The notes under the pieces were generated by a model. That model was given only the letters and a program-made list of their open reading frames with translations, did no database searches and had not been told where the DNA came from. The translations under genes were made by a program, and so were the position numbers. Positions 24,541 to 38,498 of a stretch of 64,000 nucleotides of DNA are shown one piece after another (the first letter of the stretch is position 1; each line of letters starts with the position of its first letter). The DNA is from Epiperipatus broadwayi (Eukaryota; Onychophora; Udeonychophora; Euonychophora; Peripatidae), in assembly GCA_028023455.1 (NCBI GenBank), contig JAQFVV010000014.1, positions 2,979,336-3,043,335 on the forward strand, given 5' to 3'.

Positions 24541-27500
24541 ATCTTCCTGTTTATGACACATTGCATTATTTACATGCTATTTATATCAAGGTGTGATTAT
24601 AGAGTCTGCATGTATTGAAACTTAAACATTTTAAAAATGATAAGATTATCTATAGTTTGAGTTTGCTGTGTGAAATTAATATGTTTGTCTAAAGTCTTCA
24701 TATGCTAAAAAAAATGTACAGATATAAAACAATTGTGCAAATTAAGGACAACTAATTGAATTTGACTGTCCAAATCATGACACTTTCAACACTGTATATT
24801 TTAGTTGGGAGAAGATAGTTTGGTTGATAGCCTTTTTTTATTTTGTTAAGGCCATGTATAATACCATTCTGCTGGCTGTTAAAAAGACAAGTAATGAATC
24901 ATCTAACCATAAGACATCTCCCAGTTTTTCTCTAACCAGTTCAATAAACTGATAATATCCCTATTTAAGGATCATAGTTTATCAGAAACTGTGTCATATT
25001 TTTCTATCTTGTAAATGTTCATTTTATTTCAAATTGCTTTTGTAAATATTAAGTAATCATGTTACAATCTCTATATTGATTTGTTTTAATTTCTGGGACA
25101 TTATTTCTTTGTAATATTTACCAGTGTGTATTAGTAATTATTGTTTCTAACTGTAGTTAGTTATAGCCATGTAGCATAAAACAATTCATTAATTGTTGGT
25201 TATCATGTTCCATCTAATTAAACATCAACAGTTAAATAGACTTGATATTTTTTTCACAGGCACTTAAAAAATTGTATCTGCTTTATGTCGGACAGATCTT
25301 TTTACCATCATATAGTTTTTTCTATAAAAAGAAAAAAAAACGATGTGTTACATTATGTTGTACTTAAATGTCAAAAATATATGTTAATTGTAACAAAAGT
25401 TTATTTTTGTCCAGTCATTCTTTTATCACTATTCAATAACTTAACTATATTTTTGTAAATATAACTTGTGAAAATGAGTTCAGGATACTAGCAGACAGCA
25501 GAATGAGCATCAGATATAAGGAGCAATTATAAAATAAACAGTTTTGATCAAGAGTATCTCTTGCTAAATTTCAAAGTACTGCAAAATAATGGCTTATTTT
25601 TGAAAATACTTTCTTAACTACAGCCGTTTTCTATTTGATTTTTTTTTTACATTATCAGCACTCATTCCCAATCTTATATATTTTTTATCCATTTTTATTA
25701 CTATAGCTTTAAATGCATTTATATTCTGATCTTTCTACAAATCTCATGATTTGTATTGTGATTATTAACGTTATTAGTAAGTCTTATTTTATGAATCCAA
25801 GGGATCTTTTTTTTATTAAACAATGCTCATTTATCATTTCTTCTAAAATGTATCAACAAAATTAAATGACATTTAATCTTGTGAATATTTTCCCCTCCTC
25901 AGCAATTCATTTTGATCTCTTTTCATTTCAACTTCAAATAATATTCTCCTTCAAAATGTCTAATAAATTGACTCTTTATATCAAATGCCTTCTCATAATT
26001 CTTTTTTTTTTTATGTGGCAGTAATAATTCTTGCTACTCTGAATATATCTTTTCTAAATTCACATTGCTTTTGAGATAAGAAAGCAAAAGCATGTTTGAT
26101 CTATTAAAGATACACCTTTTTAAGATTCCCAACAAGCCTTTGGCCACAAATGAGTATGGATGTTAGCTGATCTAAAATCTTAACATTTCTCTGAATTATG
26201 CTTTTTTTTGATGGGAATTTGTGTTGACTTAAAATCTATTGGTCTGAATTATAAAATATATCACAAGTGTTAACTCGATAATAAAAGTCTACCAATACAC
26301 TTAACCACAAGGACAAAATATTAACTTACACACATTCATTTAACTTTCAATAATTTAATTGAAATAATATCAACTTTTTGAGATTTGTCAAATTTTCATT
26401 TAGCTTGGCTGCTTCATGTCTCAATTCACTGTTAGGCTTTTTATACATACTTTTATCCTCTCCAGGTTTTAATGATTATTAATCTCTATACTACTCTGTT
26501 CATCAATTTATTGCTAATTCAGTTTTTTTAACTCCACATTGCCTTTATTAGTTAGCATTATTTTACTCCCAATATTAAAATTTTTATTATCTAACACATT
26601 TGGAATTTTTTTTCTTTCTTTAATGCATGAGTATTCAAAATCAACCCACTTTGTGACTTCCAACCTCATTTTTTAATTATATCCAGATCTGATCTAACCT
26701 CGATACCAAATTCTCCTGAAGTTACAAATCTGATTTGCTATCTTAGTTTACCTCATTTTTAATACTATTCCTAATATACTTTGGAATCAGTGCATAATTT
26801 AATTAAAATGTATTATTTTTATCTAGACTTTTACAAATCTCTTTTTATGTTTATAAACAATTCTTTATTACTACCATGTTATTCCTTAATGAAAACTATC
26901 CATTCTCTCATCATTCATCTTTTATCCATAATCTGAAAGCTTTTTCCTTTCTATAAAATGCTATTATGTTGATATCTCTCATTAACAGTTTGTGTAGCCC
27001 ACTGTATAATAATTAATATATTTTCTGATTATTTATATAGCATATGGTTCAAATCCATATCTAGTTTAGAAAATTTTCAAGTAAATGGCAATTTTTCAAG
27101 CAGTATTTATTTTTAAGTAACTAGCCATCTTTTGTAATTGGTAAATGGATATCTAATTCTTCCTCGATCTAGGGCTGAGTTATTAAGAATGTCTGTATCA
27201 TTCATATGTTTGTTTACTGACTGTTGAACAATATGCAGTTTTTCATGATGAGTTATCTTAGGTGTTGATTTTCCATTTTTTGTTTTGCCTTTATAACACA
27301 CATTTATTATAGTATTTTTTCAATTTCTACATAAATAAATATTAAAAGTATGATAGATATTATGGCACTAATAATAACAAGTATGGTTATCATAATATCT
27401 ATCATAATTTTTGATATACGTTTGCTTTTAGGCTTCTTTCTCATGCCTTTTTTTTTTTTTTTTACAGGATTGCTGCTTATTAAACCCCACTTTTTACTTT

Positions 27501-27549
27501 AAAATAATTCCTATTCTATTATAGTCTATTGTTACTATCAGAATAATAA
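24541..27549. other. AT-rich DNA without recognised genes
   Basis: From about 25850 the plus strand becomes T/C-rich and the minus strand correspondingly purine-rich, like the LINE to the right, so part of this may be further decayed LINE sequence. The minus-strand frame 27113-27301 has mixed composition (STPKITHHEKLHIVQQSV) but no family I know. A 15-bp perfect inverted repeat lies at 27350-27364 and 27391-27405. Confidence 0.4.
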
Positions 27550-30200
27550 TTTTTATTCTTTTATCTGTATGTTATGTATCTTGTTTAATGAAAATCTACT
27601 TTCAACATCTTCAACCATTCTCAATTTATTGTAAGATAAAGTCTTTTCAATTTTAATCCAGTTTCCTAATAGATCATCACAGCTGTCCATGAAATTTCCT
27701 TATTCTATCATCCATTTCACATATAGCCTCTTACTATATCTTTTACAATCTTGAAGATCAGTTTGTTGTCATTGTTTATCTATTATTATTTTTTCTAGCA
27801 ATATATCTAGTCCTAACTCAATTTCAGCCTTTTTTTTTTAAATTAAAAATAACCTATTCTTTCTCTTATCCAACTTTTGGTTCCTCTTTGTTTCTCACAA
27901 TATATTTCTCAATACTTTGATGTGTACATCTTTAAATTACACTTCTGCTATGCATTCAAATCTTAGTTGTTTTATTCAGAACTGGTGTAATGCATTTATT
28001 AAAAGTTTTTGTTTTGAAACACATAGGTCTATTTCTTTTGAATATTTATTTCTACCAAAAACACTATCCAAATTTAATTGTATGATTATTTTTTCATTCT
28101 TTTTCCATCACTATTTGTAACTTAGTCTACTTTATCACTTTTATTTTCTTCTTTGTGAAAAGCCTCCGAACATTCAATGAATTATCTTTAGTGATAATTT
28201 TTTATTTTCATCTGATAGTTTTTTTAACATTTTCTAAAATTCTGAAGTATTATTTATAAAAATTATCATATCATCTCAAAAATCTAGATAATGTAAATAT
28301 CAAACAATTCATATTTTCCATCAGTTTCCCATTTGAATCCACAAAACACGTCCTATAAAACTGTGGCAAAAAGTTTTGAAGATATGGAATCACTCTGTCA
28401 TAAACTTTTATCATTATTCATCTTCTCACTGTTATCACGTCATTTAATCATTGCTGCAGCATTTCAAAAAATATTTTTCAAAATGTAGCAATATCCTAAA
28501 TCAATATTTTGATGTTCTGGAATTTTAATCATTGTAGAAATGCTTATAGTCAAATACTTGTTCATAATCTACAATTGTGTAGCTCATATTTATTAATCTT
28601 TCCCATAAAGTTTCTTTATGCTTTTATGTGATCTTTTGGTTAGTTTGAGTCCAAATGTCTTCATAGATGGATGGTGTGTAGAACTGTTAGAAGACTGATA
28701 GAATATGTACTTTTTGATATATTCTTTTTCATCATTCTTAAATATTAATATCACAGCTGCTTTCATCAAATCATCTACTATATTTTTATCATTTAGACTT
28801 GATATATAACTTTTGCCAAACAATTTCTTTTTTACTTCACCATATTTTTTTAAGATATCAAACACATTTCATTGTTTCCTGGAGTTTTTTTCTTTCTTCA
28901 TAGATTTGATTGCATGTCTCATTTTTTTATTTAAAAATATCTGATATTCCAATAAGTGCAGTAGTTATAAAGTTAACTGTTTTTTTTTTGTTTGTTTTTA
29001 TTAATATATATATATATCATTGTTGACCTCGCCCTTGATGATGCCATCTCTTTTTCTAGAAATAGTGGCTGCTCTTATTCTTATTACTGAATTAATTTTC
29101 CTTCTAATACCTAGATACTGTTGTACTTTTAAGACTTCTGGGTTTTTTTTACAGTTTTACTTTAATATATCTATTATTATATTTATATATATCAACATGT
29201 ATCATTTTATGGCATTCCAAATATGCTATTTTTCTAACGTATAAATATATTCATATTTTTTTTCTTTTCTTCATGTTTTGTTATTGAGGATTTATTAGTG
29301 AATTGCTGGCTTTTTGTAGTTGTTGTTTATGTAGCAGTCAGTAGAATATCAACTATCTTTTTTATTTGATTTGAATCTGATTCATCATTTAAACCTATTA
29401 ATATTTTTTAAATGATTTGCATATTTTAGTTCATATCCATTAGAGTTTTTCTGAAGATTAAGGATATCACCTTTTAATAATAGTTTCCATCTCTAGTTTT
29501 GCTCAATACATTTTGTGTCTTATGTTTCACTAATTGATTATCATTTCCTGCATCAAATTTATTAAATACCCTACATTTTTTAAATACATATTTTCTGTTT
29601 ATCAAAATATAATTCAGATTAGCCATATCTTCATTTGGATGCTTCTACTGCTCATTTCAGTTATATATTTTTCTTAAAAAGAAGTATTCATCAAGTTTTA
29701 TATATATTTTTCATTAAATTAGACAAATCTGGTTCCTCTTTCATTTTTTTTTTTTTTTACATCACTAAAATTTATTCACAGTGCTTTCATCATTCAATTG
29801 TTTATTAATCCAAGCATTAAAATCTCCCATGACAATTTAAAAATATGATTTGGTAAAAGCATTCTGTACATCTAAATAAAAATGCTCTAATCCATCATAA
29901 TAAGAATTTGTTACATATAAATCTGAATTATCTCATTTAGTATCTTTCATTAGTAATTTATAATGAATTCCACTTCATTTGTGCTTCTAATATTTGTATC
30001 TTAATCATAATGAATTCCACTTCATTTGTGCTTCTAATATTTGTATCTTAATAGTAATTAAATATCCACTTTTTAAATCAATTATCTTTTCACCTTTTAG
30101 CTTCATAAAGTTTGATAATGTCCGATTTATTATTAAATAATTCATGTACCCTTTGCTTTTAGTCACGAATCACTGCCTTGGCTGATGATTTCACAGCCTT
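27550..30200 (-). pseudogene. Decayed RTE/Jockey-type LINE with endonuclease and reverse-transcriptase domains
   Basis: Reading the minus strand from the right, the parts come in the order expected. There is an endonuclease core with VMGDFNAWI at about 29830-29798 (the catalytic GDFNA motif), then a KERGTRF block. A MANLNYILINRKYVF-like block near 29600 corresponds to the family's NEIDYI region. The RT start KAAVILIFKNDEKEYIKKY lies within the open frame 28593-28865. RT motif A (VDYEQVFDY) is at about 28575-28547. Motif C is at about 28297-28258 and reads HYLDF-stop-DDMIIF, so the residue before the DD pair has become a stop. C-terminal remnants run to about 27600. Multiple stops and shifts make it non-functional. 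The 3' limit is uncertain. Confidence 0.72.
29960..30052. repeat. 47-bp perfect tandem duplication inside the LINE
   Basis: The unit starting ATAATGAATTCCACTTC begins at 29960 and again at 30007 and is repeated without a mismatch by eye. It lies in the endonuclease part of the dead LINE. Identity between the two units shows that the duplication is much younger than the element. Confidence 0.9.
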
Positions 30201-33200
30201 CTTAATGTGAGGATAATAATTTATTTTCCCTTTATGATTGATAATATATCAAAGAGAACAATAATGCACTTATATCCTCATCCATTCATCCTGATTTCTA
30301 AAACTCTCAATTGTTATATCAATAAGTAATCATCATATATCTGAAAAGATATATTATAGTATGTTCTTTTGGTTTTAAGCTAGGAGATAAAAGTTAAATT
30401 CACCATACAAGTGATCATAAAATAATAACAGCTGCAATGAAAGAAGAATTTACCCTGCTTGATTCCTTTTATTAGAGTCTCACAGATGAAGTCTCTTCTG
30501 TTAGTAGCAAACTTATGTAGAAATTTTTAGTATTATATTAGACAATGTGTTTTTCATCTTTGGCTTAATGGTAATTCTCTCATTGTACAATATTTTTTAT
30601 TTCTAAAGGTTGTGGATTTATAATAGAATTAGGAAAGATATGTTGAATCCTGTGAAATAAAAGTCACATTGGGATATTTTAAGACCTTTATAATTCTTTC
30701 TGCATAATAGATAAGATGCTTTACAGTTTCTTACATTATAAAGTGTGAAAATGATGTTGGGCCTTACTATAATCAGACTATGAGAGTATAATTTTAGTCA
30801 GCGTAGAAGGTTAAATGAAATATTCTGCATAAATTTTTAGATACATATACAGTATTTTAAGTAAAATACTGTTTGTAATAGTAGTTAAGAAAAAATTATA
30901 TACTATATTTAAGCAAAAGTATCTGATAACAAAAATTATTTTAAAGCAATTTTTATTGAAAAGTAATTTTTTTATTTTAGTTTTTAAATTTCAATATTCA
31001 GTATGAAAAATGTTTAAAAAATTGTTGTTTTTTAAGTCAATAAGAATTAATTCAATTGCTATGTTATTGTTAAATAATTTTATATTTAACATATCTATGT
31101 TTATCGTTTAACATAAGATGAAGTGCCCTCACTATTATAGTTAGGTTGACTTACTACTACCTTAGATCAAAATATCTTCAAATTTAATCATTTATTTCCC
31201 TGCACGTTTTATATCATTCCTTGTGGAAAATCGTTTGTTAAGTCGTAAAACTTAATTATTATCAATTGTGTAGTTAGTTTTAAGATTTTTATAAGCATAT
31301 TTAATTTATATAAATTGATTCTTATATTTTTATCTTACATTGTTCATACATATATATATATTTCCATCTACAAATTAAAACACAAATATTTAAACTTTAT
31401 ATTATAAATAAAAGCATATGCTTTTCACATACCTAAAATTCTAACTTAATTATTTATTCCTTTATTTTTTAACTGTATTTGTTGGTTACTTTAAAGTAAA
31501 TGTTTTAAAAAACTATTTCTAGACACTTACAAAATATAATTTAATACTTAAATATTAAATTACTTTTATAATAATAGTACGTAATACTATTTTTCAAATG
31601 CATTTTTTTTATATAATCAGGTATTGTAAAGTATTATTATCAATATTTTTATAATTCAAATATATGTATGTAAAGAGAGATTTTTATCTACTAGAAAATA
31701 ATTTTATAATTTCCTTTAACTTTAAACTTAGAAAGTATATTATTAAAGAACTTATTCTTAATATATTGAACTTGTTTTATTCCCATTTTGCTTTTAAAAT
31801 GTCTCAGCTCTTATATAAAAGCAGCTTGTTCTCAATTTGCTGTGCTCTATATTTAATACTTTTACACTAGCTTTATTCCAAATCAAGTCTTCATTATTTT
31901 AAAAATATCTCGTATATTTTATTATTTAATTTCAACAGACGCTTCATAAAGTGGTAAAATAAATAATAGAATTATGTATAGTCTAAAAAAATTGTATATG
32001 TCTATGAATTATATAATACCAAACCTATAAATATTCTATTTTAGATAGTAGGTGACATTAATTAATCATACCTTCAGAGATTGCTATTAGATCTTTTTTA
32101 TATATTAAATATTTTATGACTGAAATAATGTTTAAGAATAGTTCATGTTTAATAAATTTTCATATCATAAAGAGCTTTAAATAATTGCTGAATTGCTTTC
32201 AAAGGAATATTCTCTTTTTATAGTTTAATCCGTTTATATATTCGTATATATTTATCTGTTATACTACGCACATTCGTGCTTAATAAAAATAAGTGTATAA
32301 TTACATAAATGTAGTATGGGCTTAAATGTCTAGTTCACTACACTCTTTATTAATAGTGAATTAATATTTATAATATATATATATGTCATTTTTGAAGAGC
32401 GTAATATGAGCTCACAATTGGGTGGCAAGTCATGAAAAATTGCTACTAGTGATCAAGTGTTTTCTCAATATTCTGTTGCCTAGATACCTTAACCTACCTT
32501 AGATTAATGAACTTAACATACAAGTACGTTTTGTGTAGAAACTTAGTTTTTTTATTTATTAATAATAAAGTATTTTTATAGATTTTTTAAAAGAATTTTA
32601 AATATTCTAAATTAATTTTTAGTTAACATCTAATAAAAGATAATGTCATAATACCTTATTTTAGATAAGCCTTTAATTTTTTTATTTGTCACACTTTTAA
32701 TATATATATATTTAAAAAAGTATCAACCTATAATAATTCACTTTAAGACAATGCTCTTCTCAGCAACTCTCCACAAATGTTGAGAAATATTGGAGGAAGC
32801 AGACACATCTCACAAAACTATTGCACTGTGTCAAACTTTCTGCAATCACAACTTTGGTACAAACACTTTAGATAAATATATTAACAAACATTATGAATTA
32901 TCTACTAAACTAAATATTATCTCTAGCCCCATTATAAACTTAAAATCTTAGTTAAATATTAATATATCTTTTTAATTAAATATTATATATATTCATACTA
33001 GCATACACATTATTGTATTTATAATATCAGAAACAGTGCTTTATATTAATGAATCTTTTATATTGTGTACAATTATTCCTTTATATACATATATTTGAAT
33101 CACAATGGTAATTGTCAAAAGACTCATTGATATGTATAAATTTGCTCTCTGCCATATTATTTGACTTACATATATATATATATATCAGTGTGTGGAGACA

Positions 33201-33330
33201 TCTATATACACAGAAGTTGAATAAAATACTTATATAAATATGGAGCCAAATCATGACATTCTTTCAAATGTTTCATAGTTCAGATAAGACAATCTGTATA
33301 AAAGATTTCTTTTGATGATTTCCTGATGTT
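30201..33330. other. AT-rich DNA, no gene recognised
   Basis: The leftmost part may contain more of the LINE's 5' end. A short frame at 31664-31870 has no support. A patch at 32740-32860 is of more balanced composition, but neither splice sites nor a persistent frame were found. Confidence 0.45.
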
Positions 33331-33334
33331 ATAA

Positions 33335-34145
33335 ATGATGATTTGTATAACTTTGTGACATTTTTTTCAGTTAGATATTGAGTTTTATGGCATTACTATA
33401 TTCACATTAGAACTCAATGAATTTAAATGACAACTAGAAATATTCAATTTTGTGAAGTTTGGTTGTTATTAAGTCATTGATACATTAATAAAATTGTTAT
33501 TTTAAAGGTAGCTATCAAAAACCTGACAAAATATGATCGAAAATTAGCTAAGGTCATATTGTCTCCCTATGTTTCTGTAAATAAATATTCACATACACAC
33601 AAAATTAACAGAAAACTTCACTTGCAAATTAAACAAATAGCATCACATCCATTATGGAATTGATGCTAATTTTTATTTTCTGATATCTGAAAAATATTTA
33701 TTGATACTTTATACATAAAGTTTTATAATTTTTATACTAAATCTCATTCATAAAAAAGTAAAAGGAAGTAATGAAGATAATGGAAGTTAAAAATATATAT
33801 ATACATTGGATTTTTAATGTAAAAATAAACATTTTTAGCAAACAAAAAAAAGTTAATATATAATAATCTAAATAAAATGCTTCTTTCACCAATTGTGGAT
33901 ATCAATCTTCCACTGGTTATAGCAATATAGATGATGATTTATACAACTTTTATTTTTCCAGTCACCTATCATTCAGTGTTTATGATACTTACTTTTACAT
34001 TAAAAGTCAATGAATTTGAATGACAATTTATGAACAGTCTTGTGATGTTTGGTTGATATTAAGTCATTAATACATTGATGAAATATGTTATTTTATATAA
34101 GAAACTAGCAGTAATGTGCCAAAAAATATGATAGGTCTGTTATGA
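33335..34145 (+). repeat. Two diverged direct copies of a ~600-bp unit
   Basis: Blocks at 33335-33550 recur in order at 33930-34145: GATGATTT(G/A)TA(T/C)AACTTT, TCAATGAATTT(A/G)AATGACAA, GTTTGGTTG(T/A)TATTAAGTCATT, ATACATT(A/G)AT(A/G)AAAT and an A-rich block with AAAATATGAT. Blocks outside these, GAAGTTGAATAAAATAC near 33215 and AAAGTTGAATAACGTGC near 34322, do not fit a simple 595-bp period, so the array may be disturbed. No coding capacity was seen. Confidence 0.6.
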
Positions 34146-37100
34146 TTTCTCTGCATATTAATCAAGATATTTTATTCAGTCTTTCTTTACATTTGTGTCT
34201 ATCTGTAGATATAATATAAAAACTATTAAATTAATGTTTAAATATACTTAGTTATAGTGTCTTTATGCTACATATAATAATGGCAGAAGTTCAATCTGTT
34301 GCATATTTATGTCATTGTGTATAAAGTTGAATAACGTGCTGGAGAGCAAGCTTAAGAATTTCAATTAATCTTTAAATAATTGACATTGTAATTTAAAAAA
34401 TAAAAAAAGAGATAATTACACATAATATGCAAGATTGATTATAAAACACTAATTATGATCTTACAAGATTCAGTAATATGAATGGGTGTGTATGTGTATA
34501 TATATAATCTAGAGTATAAGTTAGGAGTAGTTTCCACATATGGCTTATGGGAATCAGAGTAATATAAATGCTGTTGCTGAATGAAGTGTTTCTAATTACC
34601 TATCCAGTTTTTAATTGGTTGCTTTATTTAACTTCATTGTAACTGAGATCTAATTTTAAAAAAATAACTGAAAATCCTCATTAAACATTTAGTGTTTACA
34701 TATATCTGAATCATAGTAAGTAAAGGTTTTTTTAATGGGATTTTTTTAGTTTTCTTGTTACTATGAATGTATAGATAATTGTATATTATTTTATATAATT
34801 TTCTCATTTTAAAGTGAAGGCATTGTTATAACATCATACATATAAACAGTTAATTATAACTCATAAAAAATTAAAAAGAAATAAAAATGAACACTAGTTT
34901 TTATTTCGATTATTTCATTATTTATTTTCAATTTATAATTTAAAAAAAAAAATTGTTTAACTTAAATTTAGGATACATTTTGTTGTAGAATTTTAACAGA
35001 TTTTCAAATAGACTTTCTTTAAATTTTATGCATGTGTTAGAAATTGATGGCAATGCAAAATGACAATGAAATATTTCGGGTTGATCCTGTGATTTTTTAA
35101 TTCTAGAAATGTGAGTAGACCAAATCTCAAATATGTTGGTATCAGGCAGTAAGTTTTCAGTGGTTCACATGAGAAGTCAGTATATTTTAAAAAAGAAAAA
35201 GTATTTATTGGTAAATTCAAATAGAAATAAAAACAAATCTTATTTTTTCTTGATTGCCAAGATTGTTTTAAATTTTAATTTCTCTTGACTGTAAAAGTTT
35301 TTTTTTTTTTTTTTTAAGCTATTCATAAAATGAAAATTTTCTGTTTTAAGAAATGCTCTTTTCATAAACAAAATAGTATTGAAATTGATTTTTAATAAGT
35401 TATAATTTCTTTTCAAATATAAAACAGACTACTACCTTATTTTTATTCTTCATTTTATTTAAAATTGGAATCATAAGAAACGTTTAAAATAATATATGTA
35501 AAAAATATTTTTATAATAAATTCTTTACTGTGCAACCACAATTGGGTTTCATATGTTTAACTTAAAATGTGGAGTGTCCAGAAATTAATCAAGTCAATCA
35601 CCATTTTTTACAATAAGTTATTAAATTAATATCTGGACTTCTCTCTAATCATTTTATTTCAAGTTGAATATAAAAATGGTTGAAGAAAACAATATTTGGC
35701 TTTTAATGCACAGTAAATAAAAATGTTTATTACAAAATATTATATATATATAATTTATACATATATATAATTTTCTAATTTAGTCTATTTTTTAATCTCT
35801 AGTTTCAGCCATTAAAATATAATATTAAAATTGTCTATTTGTTATTATTTTTTAATCAATCTCTAAATGTTATAAATTGATTTCTTTTAAATTTTTTTAA
35901 GACTACAAACATTGTGATAATTTTTCCTTGCTAAGACATTACAATTTTTTAATTTATTTTTTTGTTTGTTTCATTTAATAGTTTGTTTGTTTTTGTTAAT
36001 ATTGTTACTACTAATGAAAATTTTTAGTTTAGCTAGACATGAAATGTATTTTTAAATTTTACTAAAAATTGTGATTGTACTTATTGATTGTAACCATCTA
36101 ATTTGTTTTTGATAATGTTATTTTCAAATCTTAAACTTCTATTTTTTTTTATTTTTGCTTCACATTTACTAATATCTCTTTATATAATTCTGTTGTGTTA
36201 AAATAGTATTTTAATATGCTCATTAATTTATAAATATAATATTGACTAATGTTGTACTAGTAATTAGAAACAAATTTGAATAAACATATAACAATAAAGG
36301 TATTAGTACAATTGTAAATTTTTTGCAAAATTTTATTCTCATATGAAAAACTATTAATAAATACTTAGATATAAATAAATGTTGTTAAAGAGATGGTGGT
36401 CATGTGATATAAATAAATGCCTATACTACTCACAGTTCAGTACAAATGCCAGGAAGTTCTCATCAGATCAATGATTTCGGATCTCAAATATTATGAAAAC
36501 TTTTGATGTTAATGGTGATTGGTATTTGTTTTGAATTGTGATTCATTATAGCCATCTATCATTTCATAACAATGCAGAGATGGTGGAGTGGAGCTCAGCA
36601 CTGATATCTACTCTTTTGAGGCAGAGTAAAGGAATGATAAAGCCATTTAAATATAATTATTAATAAAAAAATTAATGTATTTAGGAAGAAATCACTTATA
36701 ATACTAACAAATAGACATGGTATGCATGTATGTGTGTGTATAATATTTTTTATTATTTATATATTAATAATAAAATATATTTTAAGAATTCTTTAAAATA
36801 TTGTGAAAAGTAATTTTAAATTTAATATATTAAATTTATAAAGCATTTAATAAAAGATTGTTAATTTATATATACACATTGATGTTATTAAAAAAAAAAC
36901 ACATTTAGAGAATTTATCATTTATGTATTCTAAAATTGATAAAAAAATTAGATTATCTGCAATTTTAGAAAATGACTATAATTGAAATGTTTTATTTGGA
37001 TTTTATTGCAATGGCAGCCTAAAATGTATGATATCTTTTCCTGAATGTGTGAATCAACTTTATTATACAAAGGTATCCAGAATGAATTAAGAACAGAATA

Positions 37101-37601
37101 TTATAAATTCTCACCCTTTACACCAACTTGACAAATAGACTAAGGAATTACAAAAGGAATCATCAGTATTGAATGGAATTCAAATAATTCAATAAATGAT
37201 TAAAATATTTGCAATCAACAACTGGATTACAAATACCAGAGAACTAAAATAAATAATTTGTGAATATTTTATATTTATGACCATAAATTTATTTAAAGTT
37301 AAATTATGTACCATCATCTCTATTTGTATGTGAATTACTTGTAAACTTTGTATACAAACTATATAAACTGTTTGAAATTTACATCAGAACTTTTGGTATA
37401 AAATGTTAAAGGCATATTATTTATTATTGTTTTATGTATTTTAAAATATTCTATAAATAATGCATATTTATAGTAATAATTGTATAGGGTAAATACTTAA
37501 GGTTTAGATATTATTTTAATTTTGTTTTGATAATAATAAAAAGCTGCAGTCAGGTTTATTTATTGTTGATGATTAAATGAATAAGTTGTTTTTTTTAAGT
37601 A
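34146..37601. other. AT-rich DNA, no gene; possible R1-related scrap
   Basis: The only non-random patch is 36385-36640, which starts GGTGGTCATGTGATA (compare the R1 end GGTGATCATGTGATG) and holds ACTCACAGTTCAGTACAA. This could be an eroded R1 copy. Frames here, such as 35026-35220 on the minus strand, have no support. Confidence 0.4.
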
Positions 37602-38464
37602 CACCTGGGTCTCTTTTTACGCGGTCTTATTTAACACGATTTTGAAGTTACGCGATTCGTGTTTCACCGGAAGTCGATTTCCGATAATGCGCTATTACTT
37701 TAAATAATAAATTTCGCGCACTTACGTTATATTGAAAGTAATAGCACATTATGGAATTCGACTTTCATCTTAGTAATTTCAATATTTTCAGTGCTTTATA
37801 ATAGTAATATTTTATGCAATAATGAAATTAAAATCATGATTTCCACATTTTATGTATACACATATTAAATTTTACAAGATTGTAATGTAAATTTGTTCAA
37901 ACATTGTGCATGTTAATTTTGCATTTTAAATCACATTCTGTTTTTGCTTTTTAAATAAGAATGTAATCAATTATTATTTTCTTATTAATGACACTAATCA
38001 TTAACGTGCTCTTAAATTCCAATGAGAGCTAAATGATTGTATGTCTGGATATCGTAAGCTTCGTAAACAATTAATAAAATCATCGTCTCAAAGATTAATT
38101 ATGTTGTCACCAGAAAATCATAATAATTAAAATGTGTATAAAAAATGTAAATTACTGTACTGTAAATTATGCATAAACATATATTATTTTGAATAAAATT
38201 AAATATTATAGTTAAAAAAAGTTTGTCTTGTATCAATTTTTTTTTAATTTGAAATTTTTTATTAGTCATATTATATTTCCTTTTTTTTTTTTTTTTCACG
38301 AATTTGAACGTAATTTTACATTGGTGCTTTGCTTTTATGCGACTTTTGAAAAATCACAGACCGCATCCCCCCTTTTTCAATGTAAGTTACGTCTATTTTT
38401 GCACGATTTCGTTTGCGCGTATTTTCTGAGGAACCTATCTATCGCGTAAAATGAGACCCAGGTA
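37602..38464 (+). mobile_element. Tigger/pogo-like TIR element A (863 bp, non-autonomous)
   Basis: It starts CACCTGGGTCTC and ends GAGACCCAGGTA, with TA on both sides (37600-37601 and 38465-38466). The terminal repeats continue into TTTTTACGCGG and ATTTTACGCGA respectively, giving about 23 matching bases. TA duplication and a TTTTACGCG terminus are what I know of Tigger/pogo-type (IS630-Tc1-mariner superfamily) elements. It carries a damaged version of the reading frame preserved in element B (residue block around ANGEL-like positions lost; LKFQ region altered by stops), so it cannot encode a transposase. It is opposite in orientation to element B. Confidence 0.82.
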
Positions 38465-38498
38465 TAATTGAATTATTAGAACTCAATTAAAAAAAATA

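Noticed and set aside
27113-27301. 62-codon minus-strand frame with mixed composition
   Set aside because: No motif, no splice signals and no link to the LINE's frames were found; kept only as a remark in the regional entry.
38099-38449. Plus- and minus-strand frames inside Tigger-like element A
   Set aside because: They are Lys/Phe-rich frames produced by A/T runs and do not correspond to the transposase remnant of the family.
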